A stretch of 64,000 nucleotides of DNA from Sphingobium xanthum. Its GTDB lineage: Bacteria > Pseudomonadota > Alphaproteobacteria > Sphingomonadales > Sphingomonadaceae. Under the pieces are notes generated by a model. The model searched no databases. It was not told where the DNA came from and worked only from the letters and a program-made list of their open reading frames with translations. The DNA lies in NCBI RefSeq assembly GCF_019737615.1, contig NZ_JAHKKS010000001.1:310001-374000 (forward strand), written 5' to 3'. Within the stretch, counting starts at the first letter, position 1, and each line of letters begins with the position of its first letter. The translations under genes and the position numbers were made by a program. Shown piece by piece: positions 1 to 11,264 of this stretch.

Positions 1-3143
<3,143 letters not shown>

Positions 3144-3294
3144 GGGTCGCGTGAGGACTCAACATGCTCGCTTTTCATTGAGCGCATGATTTGCAGCAAT
3201 TTCCGGCATTGCGCATGAACGCGGAACAGGGAATCGTTGCAAAGCTCATGATTGAGCGATTTCATCCTCGCGCGCCGCGTCAAGGAGAGAAGGC
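3144..3294 (+). promoter_or_regulatory. Presumed ligD promoter region with a small inverted repeat
   Basis: This is the 151-base gap between glgX and ligD. It is locally AT-richer than its neighbours. An inverted repeat, GCTCA-TGAT-TGAGC, lies at 3244-3257, about 40 bases before the ligD ATG, and could be an operator. The ribosome-binding sequence AAGGAGAGAAGGC directly precedes the ligD start. No convincing -35/-10 pair could be picked by eye. Confidence 0.3.
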
Positions 3295-4209
3295 ATGAAG
3301 GATTTCGAGGGTCAGCTCGCTTTTATCACAGGCGGCGCGTCCGGCGCCGGCTTCGGGCAGGCCAAGGTTTTTGGGCGTGCCCGCGCAGAGATCGTCATTG
3401 CCGATGTGCGCGCCGAAGCGGTCGAGAAGGCCGTTGCCGAGCTGCGCGAGGAACAGATCAAGGCGCATGGCGTCGTCCTCGACATCATGGATCGCGACGC
3501 TTATGCGGCAGCCGCCGACGAGGTCGAGGCGGTCTGCGGCCGCGCGCCGACCATCCTCTCGAACACGGCGGGCGTGAACAGCTTCGGTCCGATCGAAAAC
3601 ACGACTTATGATGACTTTGACTGGATCATCGGCGTCAATCTGAACGGCGTGATCAACGGCATGGTCACCTTCGTGCCGCGCATGATCGCAGCGGGCGTGC
3701 CCGGCCACATCGTCACCGTCTCCTCGCTGGGCGGATTCATGGGCAGCGCGCTGGCCGGCCCCTATTCCGCCGCCAAAGCCGCGAGCATCAACCTGATGGA
3801 AGGCTATCGTCAGGGTCTCGAGAAATACGGCATTGGCGTCTCGGTCGTAACCCCGGCCAATATCAAGTCGAACATTGCGGAGGCGAGCAAGCTGCGTCCG
3901 GCGAAATACGGTACCAGCGGCTATGTCGAGAATGAGGACAGCATCGCCTCGCTCCACTCGATCCACCAGCATGGCCTTGATCCCGAAGCGCTCGGCCAGG
4001 CGATCAAGAAGGGGATCGAGGAGAATGCGCTCTACATCATCCCCTATCCCGAAGTGCGCGAGGGGCTGGAGAAGCATTTCGCCGCGATCGTGGACTCGGT
4101 CGCCCCGATGGAGAGCGATCCCGAAGGCGCAAGGCTGCGGGTCGAGGCCCTGGTCAACTGGGGCAGGGACCGCACCCGCGTCTTCTCCGAAGGCAAGGAA
4201 GGCGCCTGA
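3295..4209 (+). CDS. ligD: Calpha-dehydrogenase LigD (SDR family)
   Basis: NAD-dependent oxidation of the benzylic Calpha-OH of beta-O-4 lignin dimers (GGE-type substrates) to the ketone, the first step of beta-aryl ether cleavage. The protein is 304 aa with a classical SDR layout: cofactor motif TGGASGAG (12-19), NTAG in place of NNAG (90-93), and catalytic Ser143/144, Tyr157 and Lys161 in YSAAK. The sequence closely follows what I recall of Sphingobium SYK-6 LigD over its full length, and the gene is followed by ligF, ligE and ligG in the SYK-6 order. LigL, LigN and LigO are related Calpha-dehydrogenases, but synteny favours LigD. It starts at an ATG with a strong AAGGAGAGAAGG site. Which alcohol stereoisomer it oxidises cannot be read from sequence. 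Confidence 0.93.
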   Translation: MKDFEGQLAFITGGASGAGFGQAKVFGRARAEIVIADVRAEAVEKAVAELREEQIKAHGVVLDIMDRDAYAAAADEVEAVCGRAPTILSNTAGVNSFGPIENTTYDDFDWIIGVNLNGVINGMVTFVPRMIAAGVPGHIVTVSSLGGFMGSALAGPYSAAKAASINLMEGYRQGLEKYGIGVSVVTPANIKSNIAEASKLRPAKYGTSGYVENEDSIASLHSIHQHGLDPEALGQAIKKGIEENALYIIPYPEVREGLEKHFAAIVDSVAPMESDPEGARLRVEALVNWGRDRTRVFSEGKEGA

Positions 4210-4219
4210 CGAAATCCCG

Positions 4220-4250
4220 GGGCGTGGCGGCTACTGCGCCGCGCCCTTTT
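4220..4250 (+). terminator. Terminator-like hairpin between ligD and ligF
   Basis: A ten-pair stem with one T-G wobble (GGGCGTGGCG against CGCCGCGCCC), a seven-base loop and a TTTT run lies just after the ligD stop, 38 bases before ligF. It looks like an intrinsic, perhaps partial, terminator. It could make ligD transcript more abundant than ligFEG transcript, or imply a separate promoter for ligF. Confidence 0.5.
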
Positions 4251-4287
4251 CGCACATGATAACCGAACAAGATGCCAGGAGATAAGA

Positions 4288-5064
4288 ATGACCCTCAAAC
4301 TCTACAGCTTTGGCCCCGGCGCCAATTCGCTGAAGCCGCTCGCCACGCTCTATGAGAAAGCGCTGCCGTTCGAGCCGGTCTTCGTCGATCCGGCCAAGTT
4401 CGAGCAGCATTCCGACTGGTTCAAGGCAATCAACCCGCGCGGTCAGGTGCCGGCGCTGTGGCATGACGGCAAGGTCATCACGGAATCGACGGTGATCTGC
4501 GAATATCTGGAGGACGTGTTCCCGGATGCCGGCAATTCGCTGCGTCCGGCCGATCCGTTCAAGCGCGCCGAGATGCGCGTGTGGACCAAGTGGGTCGATG
4601 AATATTTCTGCTGGTGCGTCTCCACGATTGGTTGGGCGTTCGGTATCAAGGCGATCGCCCAGAAGATGAGCGACAAGGAGTTCGAGGAACACATCGAGAA
4701 GAACGTGACGATCCCCGAGCAGCAGCTGAAGTGGCGCCGCGCCCGCAACGGCTTCCCGCAGGAGATGCTGGACGAGGAATTCCGCAAGGTCGGCGTGTCG
4801 GTCGCGCGGCTGGAGGAGACGCTTTCCAAGCAGGATTATCTGGTCGACAGTGGCTACAGCCTCGCCGACATCTGCAATTTCGCCATTGCCAATGGCCTGC
4901 AGCGACCCGGCGGCTTCTTCGGCGATTACGTGAGTCCGGAGAAGACTCCCGGCCTGTGCGCCTGGCTCGACCGCATTAACGAGCGCCCGGCGATCAAGGA
5001 GATGTTCGCCAAGGCTCAGCGCGAGGCGCTGCTCAAGGACGCGGACAAGAAGGTCGATGCGTAA
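4288..5064 (+). CDS. ligF: Glutathione S-transferase beta-etherase LigF
   Basis: Glutathione-dependent cleavage of the beta-O-4 ether of the ketone made by LigD. It releases an aryl alcohol such as guaiacol and leaves a glutathionyl-hydroxypropanone adduct. The protein is 258 aa, with an N-terminal thioredoxin-like GST domain (1-80) that contains GPGANSLKP with Asn13/Ser14, the glutathione-activating position discussed for LigF, and an all-alpha C-terminal domain. It closely follows the remembered SYK-6 LigF along its length, including the characteristic WCVSTIGWAFGIKAIAQKMS segment. The ATG is preceded by AGGAGATAAG. LigE and LigF act on opposite beta stereoisomers in known systems, so having both implies use of racemic dimers. 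Confidence 0.94.
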   Translation: MTLKLYSFGPGANSLKPLATLYEKALPFEPVFVDPAKFEQHSDWFKAINPRGQVPALWHDGKVITESTVICEYLEDVFPDAGNSLRPADPFKRAEMRVWTKWVDEYFCWCVSTIGWAFGIKAIAQKMSDKEFEEHIEKNVTIPEQQLKWRRARNGFPQEMLDEEFRKVGVSVARLEETLSKQDYLVDSGYSLADICNFAIANGLQRPGGFFGDYVSPEKTPGLCAWLDRINERPAIKEMFAKAQREALLKDADKKVDA

Positions 5065-5076
5065 GACATTTCACTG

Positions 5077-5200
5077 CTCCCCGGCACGGGGAGGGCGACC
5101 AGCCGCAGGCTGGTGGAGGGGCTCTGCGAGGCAGCGTTACGCCTGACGCCCCCTCCACCACCAGCTGCGCTGGCGGTCCCCCTCCCTTTGCACGGGAGGA
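5077..5200. repeat. Palindromic intergenic repeat, family A (copy 1)
   Basis: About 124 bases between ligF and ligE can fold into a long imperfect hairpin. Its outer arms are CTCCCCGGCACGGGGAGG and a matching CCCCTCCC...GGGAGG, and its inner arms are GACCAGC...GGTGGAGGGG against CCCCTCCACCACCAGC. A related element lies at 13817-13943. REP/BIME-like elements of this kind are common between sphingomonad genes. It has no coding potential. Confidence 0.7.
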
Positions 5201-5225
5201 TCCTCAAGAACGGAAAGGCTGAGCC

Positions 5226-6071
5226 ATGGCCAAGAACAACACCATCACCCTCTATGATCTGCAGCTCGAAAGCGGCTGCACGATCAGTCCCTATGTCTGG
5301 CGCACCAAATATGCGCTGGCGCACAAGGGCTTCGACATCGACATCGTGCCCGGCGGCTTCACCGGCATCGCCGAGCGCACCGGTGGCCGTTCGGAGCGCG
5401 TGCCCGTCATCGTCGATGATGGCGAGTGGGTGCTCGACAGCTGGGTGATCGCGGAATATCTCGACGAGAAATATCCCGACCGGCCGATGCTCTTCGAGGG
5501 GCCGACCCAGAAGAACCTCATGAAGTTCCTGGACAACTGGCTGTGGGCGACGGCGATCGGTCCGTGGTTCCGCTGCTACATCCTCGATTATCACGACCTC
5601 TCGCTGCCGCAGGACCGCGACTATGTCCGCTGGAGCCGCGAGCAGTGGTTCCTGGGCGGCCAGAAGCTGGAGGATGTGCAGGCCGGGCGCGAGGATCGCC
5701 TGCCGCTCGTCTCGCCGACGCTGGAGCCGCTGCGCAAGATCCTGAACGAGACCAAGTGGCTGGGCGGCGATACGCCGAACTTCGCCGACTATTCGGCGCT
5801 GGCCGTGTTCCTCTGGACCGCCTCGGTCGCGCGCACGCCGCCGCTGGTCGAGGATGATCCGCTGCGCGACTGGCTGGATCGCGGCTTCGATCTGTTCGGC
5901 GGCCTTGGCCGGCATCCCGGCATGAACCCGCTGTTCGGCCTCAAGCTGCGCGAGGGCGATCCCGAGCCGTTCGCCAGGCAGACCGGCCCCGCCGGCGCGG
6001 GCGGCCAGCGGGTCAATACCGGCCCGCAGGCGACGAAGATGCCGGAGCGCGTGGACGCCAAGGCGGAATAG
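5226..6071 (+). CDS. ligE: Glutathione S-transferase beta-etherase LigE
   Basis: Second stereospecific glutathione-dependent beta-aryl etherase, cleaving the enantiomer not used by LigF. The protein is 281 aa. The N-terminal thioredoxin fold contains SGCTISPYVWR with Ser21, the glutathione-contacting serine of LigE, and the helical domain (about 95-245) contains the long WFRCYILDYHDLSLPQDRDY stretch typical of LigE/LigP. Length and sequence follow the remembered SYK-6 LigE throughout. LigP is a close paralogue, but position in the ligDFEG order favours LigE. ATG with GGAAAGG upstream. The 161-base gap from ligF is filled by a palindromic repeat. Confidence 0.93.
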   Translation: MAKNNTITLYDLQLESGCTISPYVWRTKYALAHKGFDIDIVPGGFTGIAERTGGRSERVPVIVDDGEWVLDSWVIAEYLDEKYPDRPMLFEGPTQKNLMKFLDNWLWATAIGPWFRCYILDYHDLSLPQDRDYVRWSREQWFLGGQKLEDVQAGREDRLPLVSPTLEPLRKILNETKWLGGDTPNFADYSALAVFLWTASVARTPPLVEDDPLRDWLDRGFDLFGGLGRHPGMNPLFGLKLREGDPEPFARQTGPAGAGGQRVNTGPQATKMPERVDAKAE

Positions 6072-6080
6072 CAAAGAATA

Positions 6081-6194
6081 GCCCCTCCTCTTCAGAGGAG
6101 GGGTAAGGGGTGGTGGCGATGCGCCAGCATCGCTCGCGTAGCGATCTCACGGCATCGTCCAGCACCACCCCAACCCCTCCTGAAGAGGAGGGCT
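6081..6194. repeat. Palindromic intergenic repeat, family B (copy 1)
   Basis: About 114 bases between ligE and ligG. The left end is CCCCTCCTCTTCAGAGGAGG, itself a hairpin, and the right end is the near-identical inverted CCCTCCTGAAGAGGAGGG. Inside, GGGGTGGTG pairs with CACCACCCC around a variable core. A second copy sits after glmS at 46195-46314. No coding potential. Confidence 0.75.
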
Positions 6195-6212
6195 AAGGCA
6201 AAGGACGACAGC

Positions 6213-7013
6213 ATGCCTCAGGAACTGACCATCTATCATATCCCCGGCTGCCCCTTTTCGGAGCGGGTCGAGATCATGCTGGAGCTCAAGGGCCTGGCGA
6301 TGAAGGATGTCGAGATCGACATCTCCAAGCCGCGCCCGGACTGGCTGCTCGCCAAGAGCGGCGGCACGACCGCGCTGCCCCTGCTCGATGTCGAGAATGG
6401 CGAGAGCCTCAAGGAGAGCATGGTCATCCTGCGCTATCTGGAGCAGCGCTATCCCGAGCCGGCCGTGCAGCATAGCGACCCGTACAAGCATGCGGTCGAG
6501 GGCATGCTGGCGGAGCTGTCCGGGCTGTTCTCGGGCGCGGGCTATCGCATGATCCTCAATCGCGACGAGACCAAGCGCGACGAGATGCGCGCGGCGGTCG
6601 ATGCCGAATTTGGCAAGGTCGATACCTTCCTCAAGCGCTATGCGACGGGCAAGGATTTCCTGTTCGAGGATCGCTTCGGCTGGGCGGAAGTCGCCTTCAC
6701 GCCGATGTTCAAGCGGCTCTGGTTCCTCGATTATTACGAGGGCTACGACGTGCCGGCCCAATATGACCGCGTGCTGCGCTGGCGCGAGGCCTGCTTGTCG
6801 CATCACGCCGCGCAATATCGCAGCAAGGAAGAGCTGCTGAAGCTGTACTACGACTACAGCCAGGGCGGCGGAAACGGACGCATTCCGGAAGGCCGCGCCA
6901 TCTCGAGCTTCTCGCCGGATTTCGACTGGCGCACACGGCCGATGCCGCCTCGCGACAAATGGGGCCATGCCGCGACCGACGCGGAGCTTGGGTTGGCCCC
7001 GGCCGCCGCCTGA
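6213..7013 (+). CDS. ligG: Glutathione lyase LigG (omega-type GST)
   Basis: Removes glutathione from the alpha-glutathionyl-beta-hydroxypropiophenone-type adducts produced by LigE/LigF, yielding the free hydroxypropanone and completing the pathway. The protein is 266 aa. The omega-like active site PGCPFSE places the catalytic cysteine at residue 13 (Cys15 in SYK-6 LigG, which is two residues longer at the N-terminus). The C-terminal tail, with FSPDFDWRTRPMPPRDKWG, is also LigG-specific. ATG with AAAGGACGAC upstream. It is the last gene of the ligDFEG cluster. No hairpin terminator is obvious in the 90 bases that follow. Confidence 0.93.
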   Translation: MPQELTIYHIPGCPFSERVEIMLELKGLAMKDVEIDISKPRPDWLLAKSGGTTALPLLDVENGESLKESMVILRYLEQRYPEPAVQHSDPYKHAVEGMLAELSGLFSGAGYRMILNRDETKRDEMRAAVDAEFGKVDTFLKRYATGKDFLFEDRFGWAEVAFTPMFKRLWFLDYYEGYDVPAQYDRVLRWREACLSHHAAQYRSKEELLKLYYDYSQGGGNGRIPEGRAISSFSPDFDWRTRPMPPRDKWGHAATDAELGLAPAAA

Positions 7014-7103
7014 TAAAAGCGGACAGTCCGGACCCGACGCCATTGCGGACATAGCGATGCCATGTCACTCTCGTGGCCTGCTGAGGGACTATAGGAAGAG
7101 CAC

Positions 7104-7952
7104 TTGACGTTCCAACCTTTCGGACACCGTTTCGAAATCACCTCGGAACTTACTCCGACGGAGGCAAAGGCGGCAATTCGGTCGAAGAAGACAACAGTAT
7201 TCGACGCCAAGAACGGCGCTCGCGGGTGGATCGTCGGGCCGTTCATATGCCTATGGTTCAGCGCTTTTGACCGGTACGGGCCAATGTTGTTTGGTCTCAT
7301 CTCAGCCGACAATTCCGGCACTCGCGTGAAAGGCAGGACGGGGTCAGACCTAAACGGCGTAGTGACGTTCACGTTGTTGATCCCGATGATGGCTTGGCTG
7401 GTCTTCATGATGATTTCTGAAGGGCAAGCCTCATTTGGGCGGCTGTTAGTCATAGCGTTGCTGTTCCTCGTTGGTGGCCCAGTGGTCTATTGGTCTGCGC
7501 ACAAACAGCGGAAGGATGCCGAACCGCTTGAGCGCTTCTTGCGCAAGAACCTCACCCCCTCCGCTGCTCGCCCTAAATCGACGGGAGGCGGTCTCGATAT
7601 TCGAGAGGGATTTCGACTGATTTTGAACGGTGACCATCTTGATACCCCAGTAACGCAGGAGGCCGCCCAAAGCGCGTTAATGCGTGTAGGGAATGGAGAT
7701 TTTTTGATAATTGAGACCGGATCACAGAATTACATTCAAACAGCTTGCCGAGATGCGGAATATGTTCTTGAGGTTCGCAAGGGTAGGCCGGATAAACATT
7801 ACAGAGCAGTTCGGAATGACTCTGCGGCAACTGGTCACTCTGTCTTAGATGATACCTTCACCTATGAGGAAGTGGGTGCGACATTGGCTTCGCACCTATC
7901 TGGCTTTCCCCTTCCACGTTTTCTGCGATTGGAGCCAATCGACGCACGGTGA
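7104..7952 (+). CDS. Hypothetical membrane protein, TTG start
   Basis: 282 residues, no family recognised. The only suitable start is TTG, preceded by ATAGGAAGAG. Two adjacent hydrophobic segments (about 92-112 and 117-137) form a hairpin in the membrane. They are flanked by a roughly 90-residue N-terminal and a 145-residue C-terminal soluble part, the latter containing LRVGNGDFL-like and EVRKGRPDKHYRA segments. Base composition is visibly lower in GC and codon use less biased than in the neighbouring lig genes, which hints at later acquisition. It lies 90 bases behind ligG in the same direction and could be read through, but nothing links it to ether cleavage. Confidence 0.75.
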   Translation: MTFQPFGHRFEITSELTPTEAKAAIRSKKTTVFDAKNGARGWIVGPFICLWFSAFDRYGPMLFGLISADNSGTRVKGRTGSDLNGVVTFTLLIPMMAWLVFMMISEGQASFGRLLVIALLFLVGGPVVYWSAHKQRKDAEPLERFLRKNLTPSAARPKSTGGGLDIREGFRLILNGDHLDTPVTQEAAQSALMRVGNGDFLIIETGSQNYIQTACRDAEYVLEVRKGRPDKHYRAVRNDSAATGHSVLDDTFTYEEVGATLASHLSGFPLPRFLRLEPIDAR

Positions 7953-8118
7953 AGGTCCGCTCATCACCCCATTTCACACGCTCTGCCCCACACCACGATG
8001 TCCGAAAGCCGGCGCGAGATTGGCCCAATTCACTGGTTCCCAACTTGTGCAATTTCACGCCAGACGGCATAATCGGGCGGCTCGGACATCACGAAAACAA
8101 ATCTCTTCAAAACGGAAA

Positions 8119-8147
8119 GGGGCCCGGCGAGCAGATCGCCGGACCCC
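8119..8147 (-). terminator. Intrinsic terminator of the PEP-CTERM gene
   Basis: Read on the minus strand it is a 12-base stem with one mismatch (GGGGTCCGGCGA against TCGCCGGGCCCC), a five-base loop, then TTTCCGTTTT. It lies about 29 bases past the stop of the minus-strand gene ending at 8176. Confidence 0.7.
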
Positions 8148-8175
8148 TCTTCACTGGGGCTCGCCCGATGATCGA

Positions 8176-8808
8176 TCAGGCGAAGGCGACTTTGGCGCGC
8201 GCGCGGCGCATCGCGTAACCGGCGGCCCCGAGACCGGCGATCATCATGCCCCAGGTCGCCGGCTCCGGTATGGCCGGGGTCGGCGAAAAGACGCGGATCA
8301 CGAACTGCGCCGCGTCATCGTTGCCCGGCACGGCTTCCAGGAATCCGGAGCCGCGCAGGCCGTTGCTGAAATCGACATAGACGGCGGAGCCGATCAGCTC
8401 ATTGCCGAAGATCGTCGCTGTCGAGGGCGAATCCACGTCGATGTTCCAGATGAAGCTCTCACCCGCGTCGAAGTCGTTGAAGGTGAAGGCGATGCTCGTG
8501 GCGCCATCGGCAAAGACGCCCGGACCGGTATAGCCCGTCGTGACGTCGGTGCCGCCGACCGGCGCGAAAGCCGTCGAATTGTCGATGCCGAAGCCGCCGT
8601 TGACGGTATCGAAGCCGAACGGCGCGATCAGCGTGATCCCGAAGCCGACGACCGTCTCACCGGCGTCGCTATTGTTCGTGATCGAATAGGGCTGGCTGAA
8701 TGTGTCGCCGTCGATGATGAAGAACAGGCTGCCCGTGGCGTTGGCCGGGACCGACGAAAGGGCAAAGGCGGTAGCCGCCGCGAGGGCGGTCGCTTTCAAA
8801 GTGCGCAT
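8176..8808 (-). CDS. PEPxxW-CTERM secreted protein
   Basis: A 210-aa exported protein. An N-terminal signal peptide (MRTLKATALAAATAFALSS, cut after PANA) precedes a beta-rich Gly/Asp/Thr body of about 150 residues. A C-terminal sorting signal follows, PEPATWGMMIAGLG, with a hydrophobic helix and an RRAR basic tail. Such tails are substrates of exosortase/PEP-CTERM systems, but no exosortase is in this window. The start chosen is the ATG at 8808 with GGAG nine bases upstream. The longer reading frame upstream lacks protein-like character. The body shows no recognised enzymatic domain. It is divergent from the TonB-receptor-like gene, with about 280 bases between them. Confidence 0.88.
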   Translation of the reverse strand: MRTLKATALAAATAFALSSVPANATGSLFFIIDGDTFSQPYSITNNSDAGETVVGFGITLIAPFGFDTVNGGFGIDNSTAFAPVGGTDVTTGYTGPGVFADGATSIAFTFNDFDAGESFIWNIDVDSPSTATIFGNELIGSAVYVDFSNGLRGSGFLEAVPGNDDAAQFVIRVFSPTPAIPEPATWGMMIAGLGAAGYAMRRARAKVAFA

Positions 8809-9086
8809 CCTTAACTCCCACGTGTCTGGTTCTGTTTCGATGCGACCGACTTTTCTGGTTTCGTTAACCATATTCCCGCGCCGGGCGATCGTCGCCGTCC
8901 GCGAGACGAGCCGTTGCTTTTCACCGGTGACGTAACGGCAATTCGGACAGACTGTCGCTCCACGGCAACGGCATGCGGCGTCGTGTGTTTCCACACCCCA
9001 ACAGACCTTGCATTGGTGCCGCTACGCCGCGTAGCCATGGCGGCGCGCGGTCGGCAAATCGTCCGATCGATATGGAGGAGGGATTT

Positions 9087-11135
9087 GTGGGAGGCCGCGT
9101 TGCCCTGATCGCCGCATTGGCGATATCGCTGTCGGCGCAAGCCGCATATGCACAGCAGACGGATGCCAACGGTCGGCTCGTTTATGAGGCTGCGTTCTTC
9201 CAGCCCTTTTCGCCCGCCAACGCCTTGCAGATCGTCGAGCGCGTGCCGGGTTTCACCTTCGATGAAGGCGACGATGAGGTGCGCGGCTTCAGCCAGGCCG
9301 CGGGCAATGTCGTGATCAACGGCCAGCGCCCGAGTTCGAAGAGCGAGACGCTGGAAACCGTGCTGACGCGCATCCCCGCCTCCAGCGTGCTGCGTGTCGA
9401 GCTTGCCTCGGGCGAGCAGTTCGGGTCCGACTATGCCGGCAAGCCGCAGGTCGTGAACATCGTCCTGTCCGGTGCCGGCGGACTCGCCGGCACGGCCGAG
9501 GCGACCTTGTACCGCGAGTTCACCGGAGCGATCGTCCCGGAAGGCAGCGCGTCCGCGCTCATCCGGCGAGGCCCGTCCACCTTTAACGTGGCTGTCAATC
9601 TGCGCGCGAACGCGACCACGGAGAACGGCACCGACCGGCTGACCGATCTGCCGGGTGGTGCGGAGCGAGAGCTGCGCATCAAGATGAACCGGATCAAGGA
9701 ACCCTATGCCACCGGCTCGGTGAGCTGGGCGCTGGAGGACGGCAACAATCGCAGTGCGCATCTCAATGCGAGCTACGGCGCCGGCGCGTTCATCCTCAAC
9801 CAGACCAGTCATGTGATCCCGCGCGGCGCGCCCGAGCGCGACGACACGCTCTACAACAATTATTACGCCCGCACGATCGAACTGGGCGGCGACGTCACGC
9901 GCCCGCTCGCCGGCGGCGGCATCAAGCTGGTCGGACTCATCACGCGCCGCAAGCGCGATCGCGACGACATCGCGACGCTGATGACGACGACCGGAACCGC
10001 GCTCGGCGGCGTCTCGCAGAACCAGAAGGACTGGCGCGAGGAGAGTGTCGCGCGGCTTAGCTGGACGCATCCCAAGCTTGCCGGCTGGACCGTCGAGTTC
10101 GGCGCGGAAGGCGCGCTCAACCGGCTGGAGAGCAAGGTCAATCTCGTGCAGACCGACGGCGCGGGCAACAAGACCGCAGTCGATCTGCCGATCGACGATG
10201 CCGTGGTGAAGGAATATCGCGGCGAGGTCTTCGCCAATGCCGGGCGCGCGCTGACGCGCGGCATCCGGCTCGATCTGGGCGTCACTTACGAGGCCTCGCG
10301 CCTTACCGTCACGGGCGACGCGCAGGCGAAGCGCTCGCTGCAGTTCCTAAAGCCCAAGGCGACGATCGACTGGCGGTCGGGCGTCTGGCACGGTCAGTTC
10401 ACGGCCCAGCGCACGGTCGCGCAGCTCGCTTTCGAGGATTTCATCAGCGGTGCCGATCTTGGCAGCGACCGGGTCAATGGCGGCAACGCCGAGCTGCTGC
10501 CGCAGCGTGCGTGGGAATTTCTCGCCAGCGTCGATCGCCCGGTGCTGGGCGATGGCCGCGTCAAGCTGGACGTCGGCTATAATGCCGTCTCTCTCGTGCA
10601 GGACCGCGTCCCGACGCCGCAGGGTTTCGATGCGCCGGGCAATCTCGGCAGCGGCACGGAGTTCATCGTGCGCGGCAATCTCGATCTGCCGCTCGGCACC
10701 GTGGGCGTGACCGGCGGGCGACTCAGCCTCTACGGGTCCTATGTCGAGACGTCCGTGCGGGACCCCTATACGCTCCGGAAGCGGCCCTTCTCGGGCAATT
10801 CGCTGTTCTATTTCACGGCGAACTTCCGTCAGGATCTCGGCCGCTTCGCCTGGGGCCTCGAACTGGAGGGCAACACCTCGTATACGAACTATCGCCGTGA
10901 CGAGACGGATGAGCTCGTCGGCCTCATGCCGCAGCTCGACGCTTTCGTTGAATATCGCCCCACGTCGAAATGGACGGTCGTGCTGGGGGCGCGCAACCTG
11001 ACGGACGCGGCCGTCAGTCGCGGGCGCGACTTCTACACGCCGGATCGCCGGTCGCCGGACCCGGTGATCCACGAGGACCGCCTCCGCAGCACCCATGTGC
11101 TCGGTTACATCACGGTGAAGCACAGCTTCGGATAG
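9087..11135 (+). CDS. TonB-dependent receptor-like outer membrane protein
   Basis: Predicted outer-membrane beta-barrel with a plug domain. After a signal peptide ending SAQAAYA, residues of the form GRLVYEAAFFQPFSPANALQ begin a plug with NVVINGQRP and a VNIVLSG strand. Some 500 residues of alternating amphipathic strands follow, ending VLGYITVKHSFG. The best start is GTG at 9087, five bases behind a perfect GGAGGAGG. An in-frame ATG at 9072 overlaps that site and is less likely. At 682 aa it is normal for TonB receptors, but the plug is divergent and I see no clear TonB box. Ligand unknown. It lies between two PEP-CTERM genes on the opposite strand. Confidence 0.85.
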   Translation: MGGRVALIAALAISLSAQAAYAQQTDANGRLVYEAAFFQPFSPANALQIVERVPGFTFDEGDDEVRGFSQAAGNVVINGQRPSSKSETLETVLTRIPASSVLRVELASGEQFGSDYAGKPQVVNIVLSGAGGLAGTAEATLYREFTGAIVPEGSASALIRRGPSTFNVAVNLRANATTENGTDRLTDLPGGAERELRIKMNRIKEPYATGSVSWALEDGNNRSAHLNASYGAGAFILNQTSHVIPRGAPERDDTLYNNYYARTIELGGDVTRPLAGGGIKLVGLITRRKRDRDDIATLMTTTGTALGGVSQNQKDWREESVARLSWTHPKLAGWTVEFGAEGALNRLESKVNLVQTDGAGNKTAVDLPIDDAVVKEYRGEVFANAGRALTRGIRLDLGVTYEASRLTVTGDAQAKRSLQFLKPKATIDWRSGVWHGQFTAQRTVAQLAFEDFISGADLGSDRVNGGNAELLPQRAWEFLASVDRPVLGDGRVKLDVGYNAVSLVQDRVPTPQGFDAPGNLGSGTEFIVRGNLDLPLGTVGVTGGRLSLYGSYVETSVRDPYTLRKRPFSGNSLFYFTANFRQDLGRFAWGLELEGNTSYTNYRRDETDELVGLMPQLDAFVEYRPTSKWTVVLGARNLTDAAVSRGRDFYTPDRRSPDPVIHEDRLRSTHVLGYITVKHSFG

Positions 11136-11264
11136 GCTATCTCGCGTTTCGGTCGACATGGGGCGAACACGGGGACAACCCGCGTGCTTCCTGGCCGACA
11201 GCCGTGCTGAGCCCTCTGAAGGGAAGGAGTTCACGCGATAGTCCGTCGGATTCGGCGGCGCTTC

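Noticed and set aside
7849-8814. 321-residue plus-strand frame across the PEP-CTERM gene
   Set aside because: It covers a terminator and the antisense of a gene with signal peptide and sorting signal. No ribosome-binding site or family.
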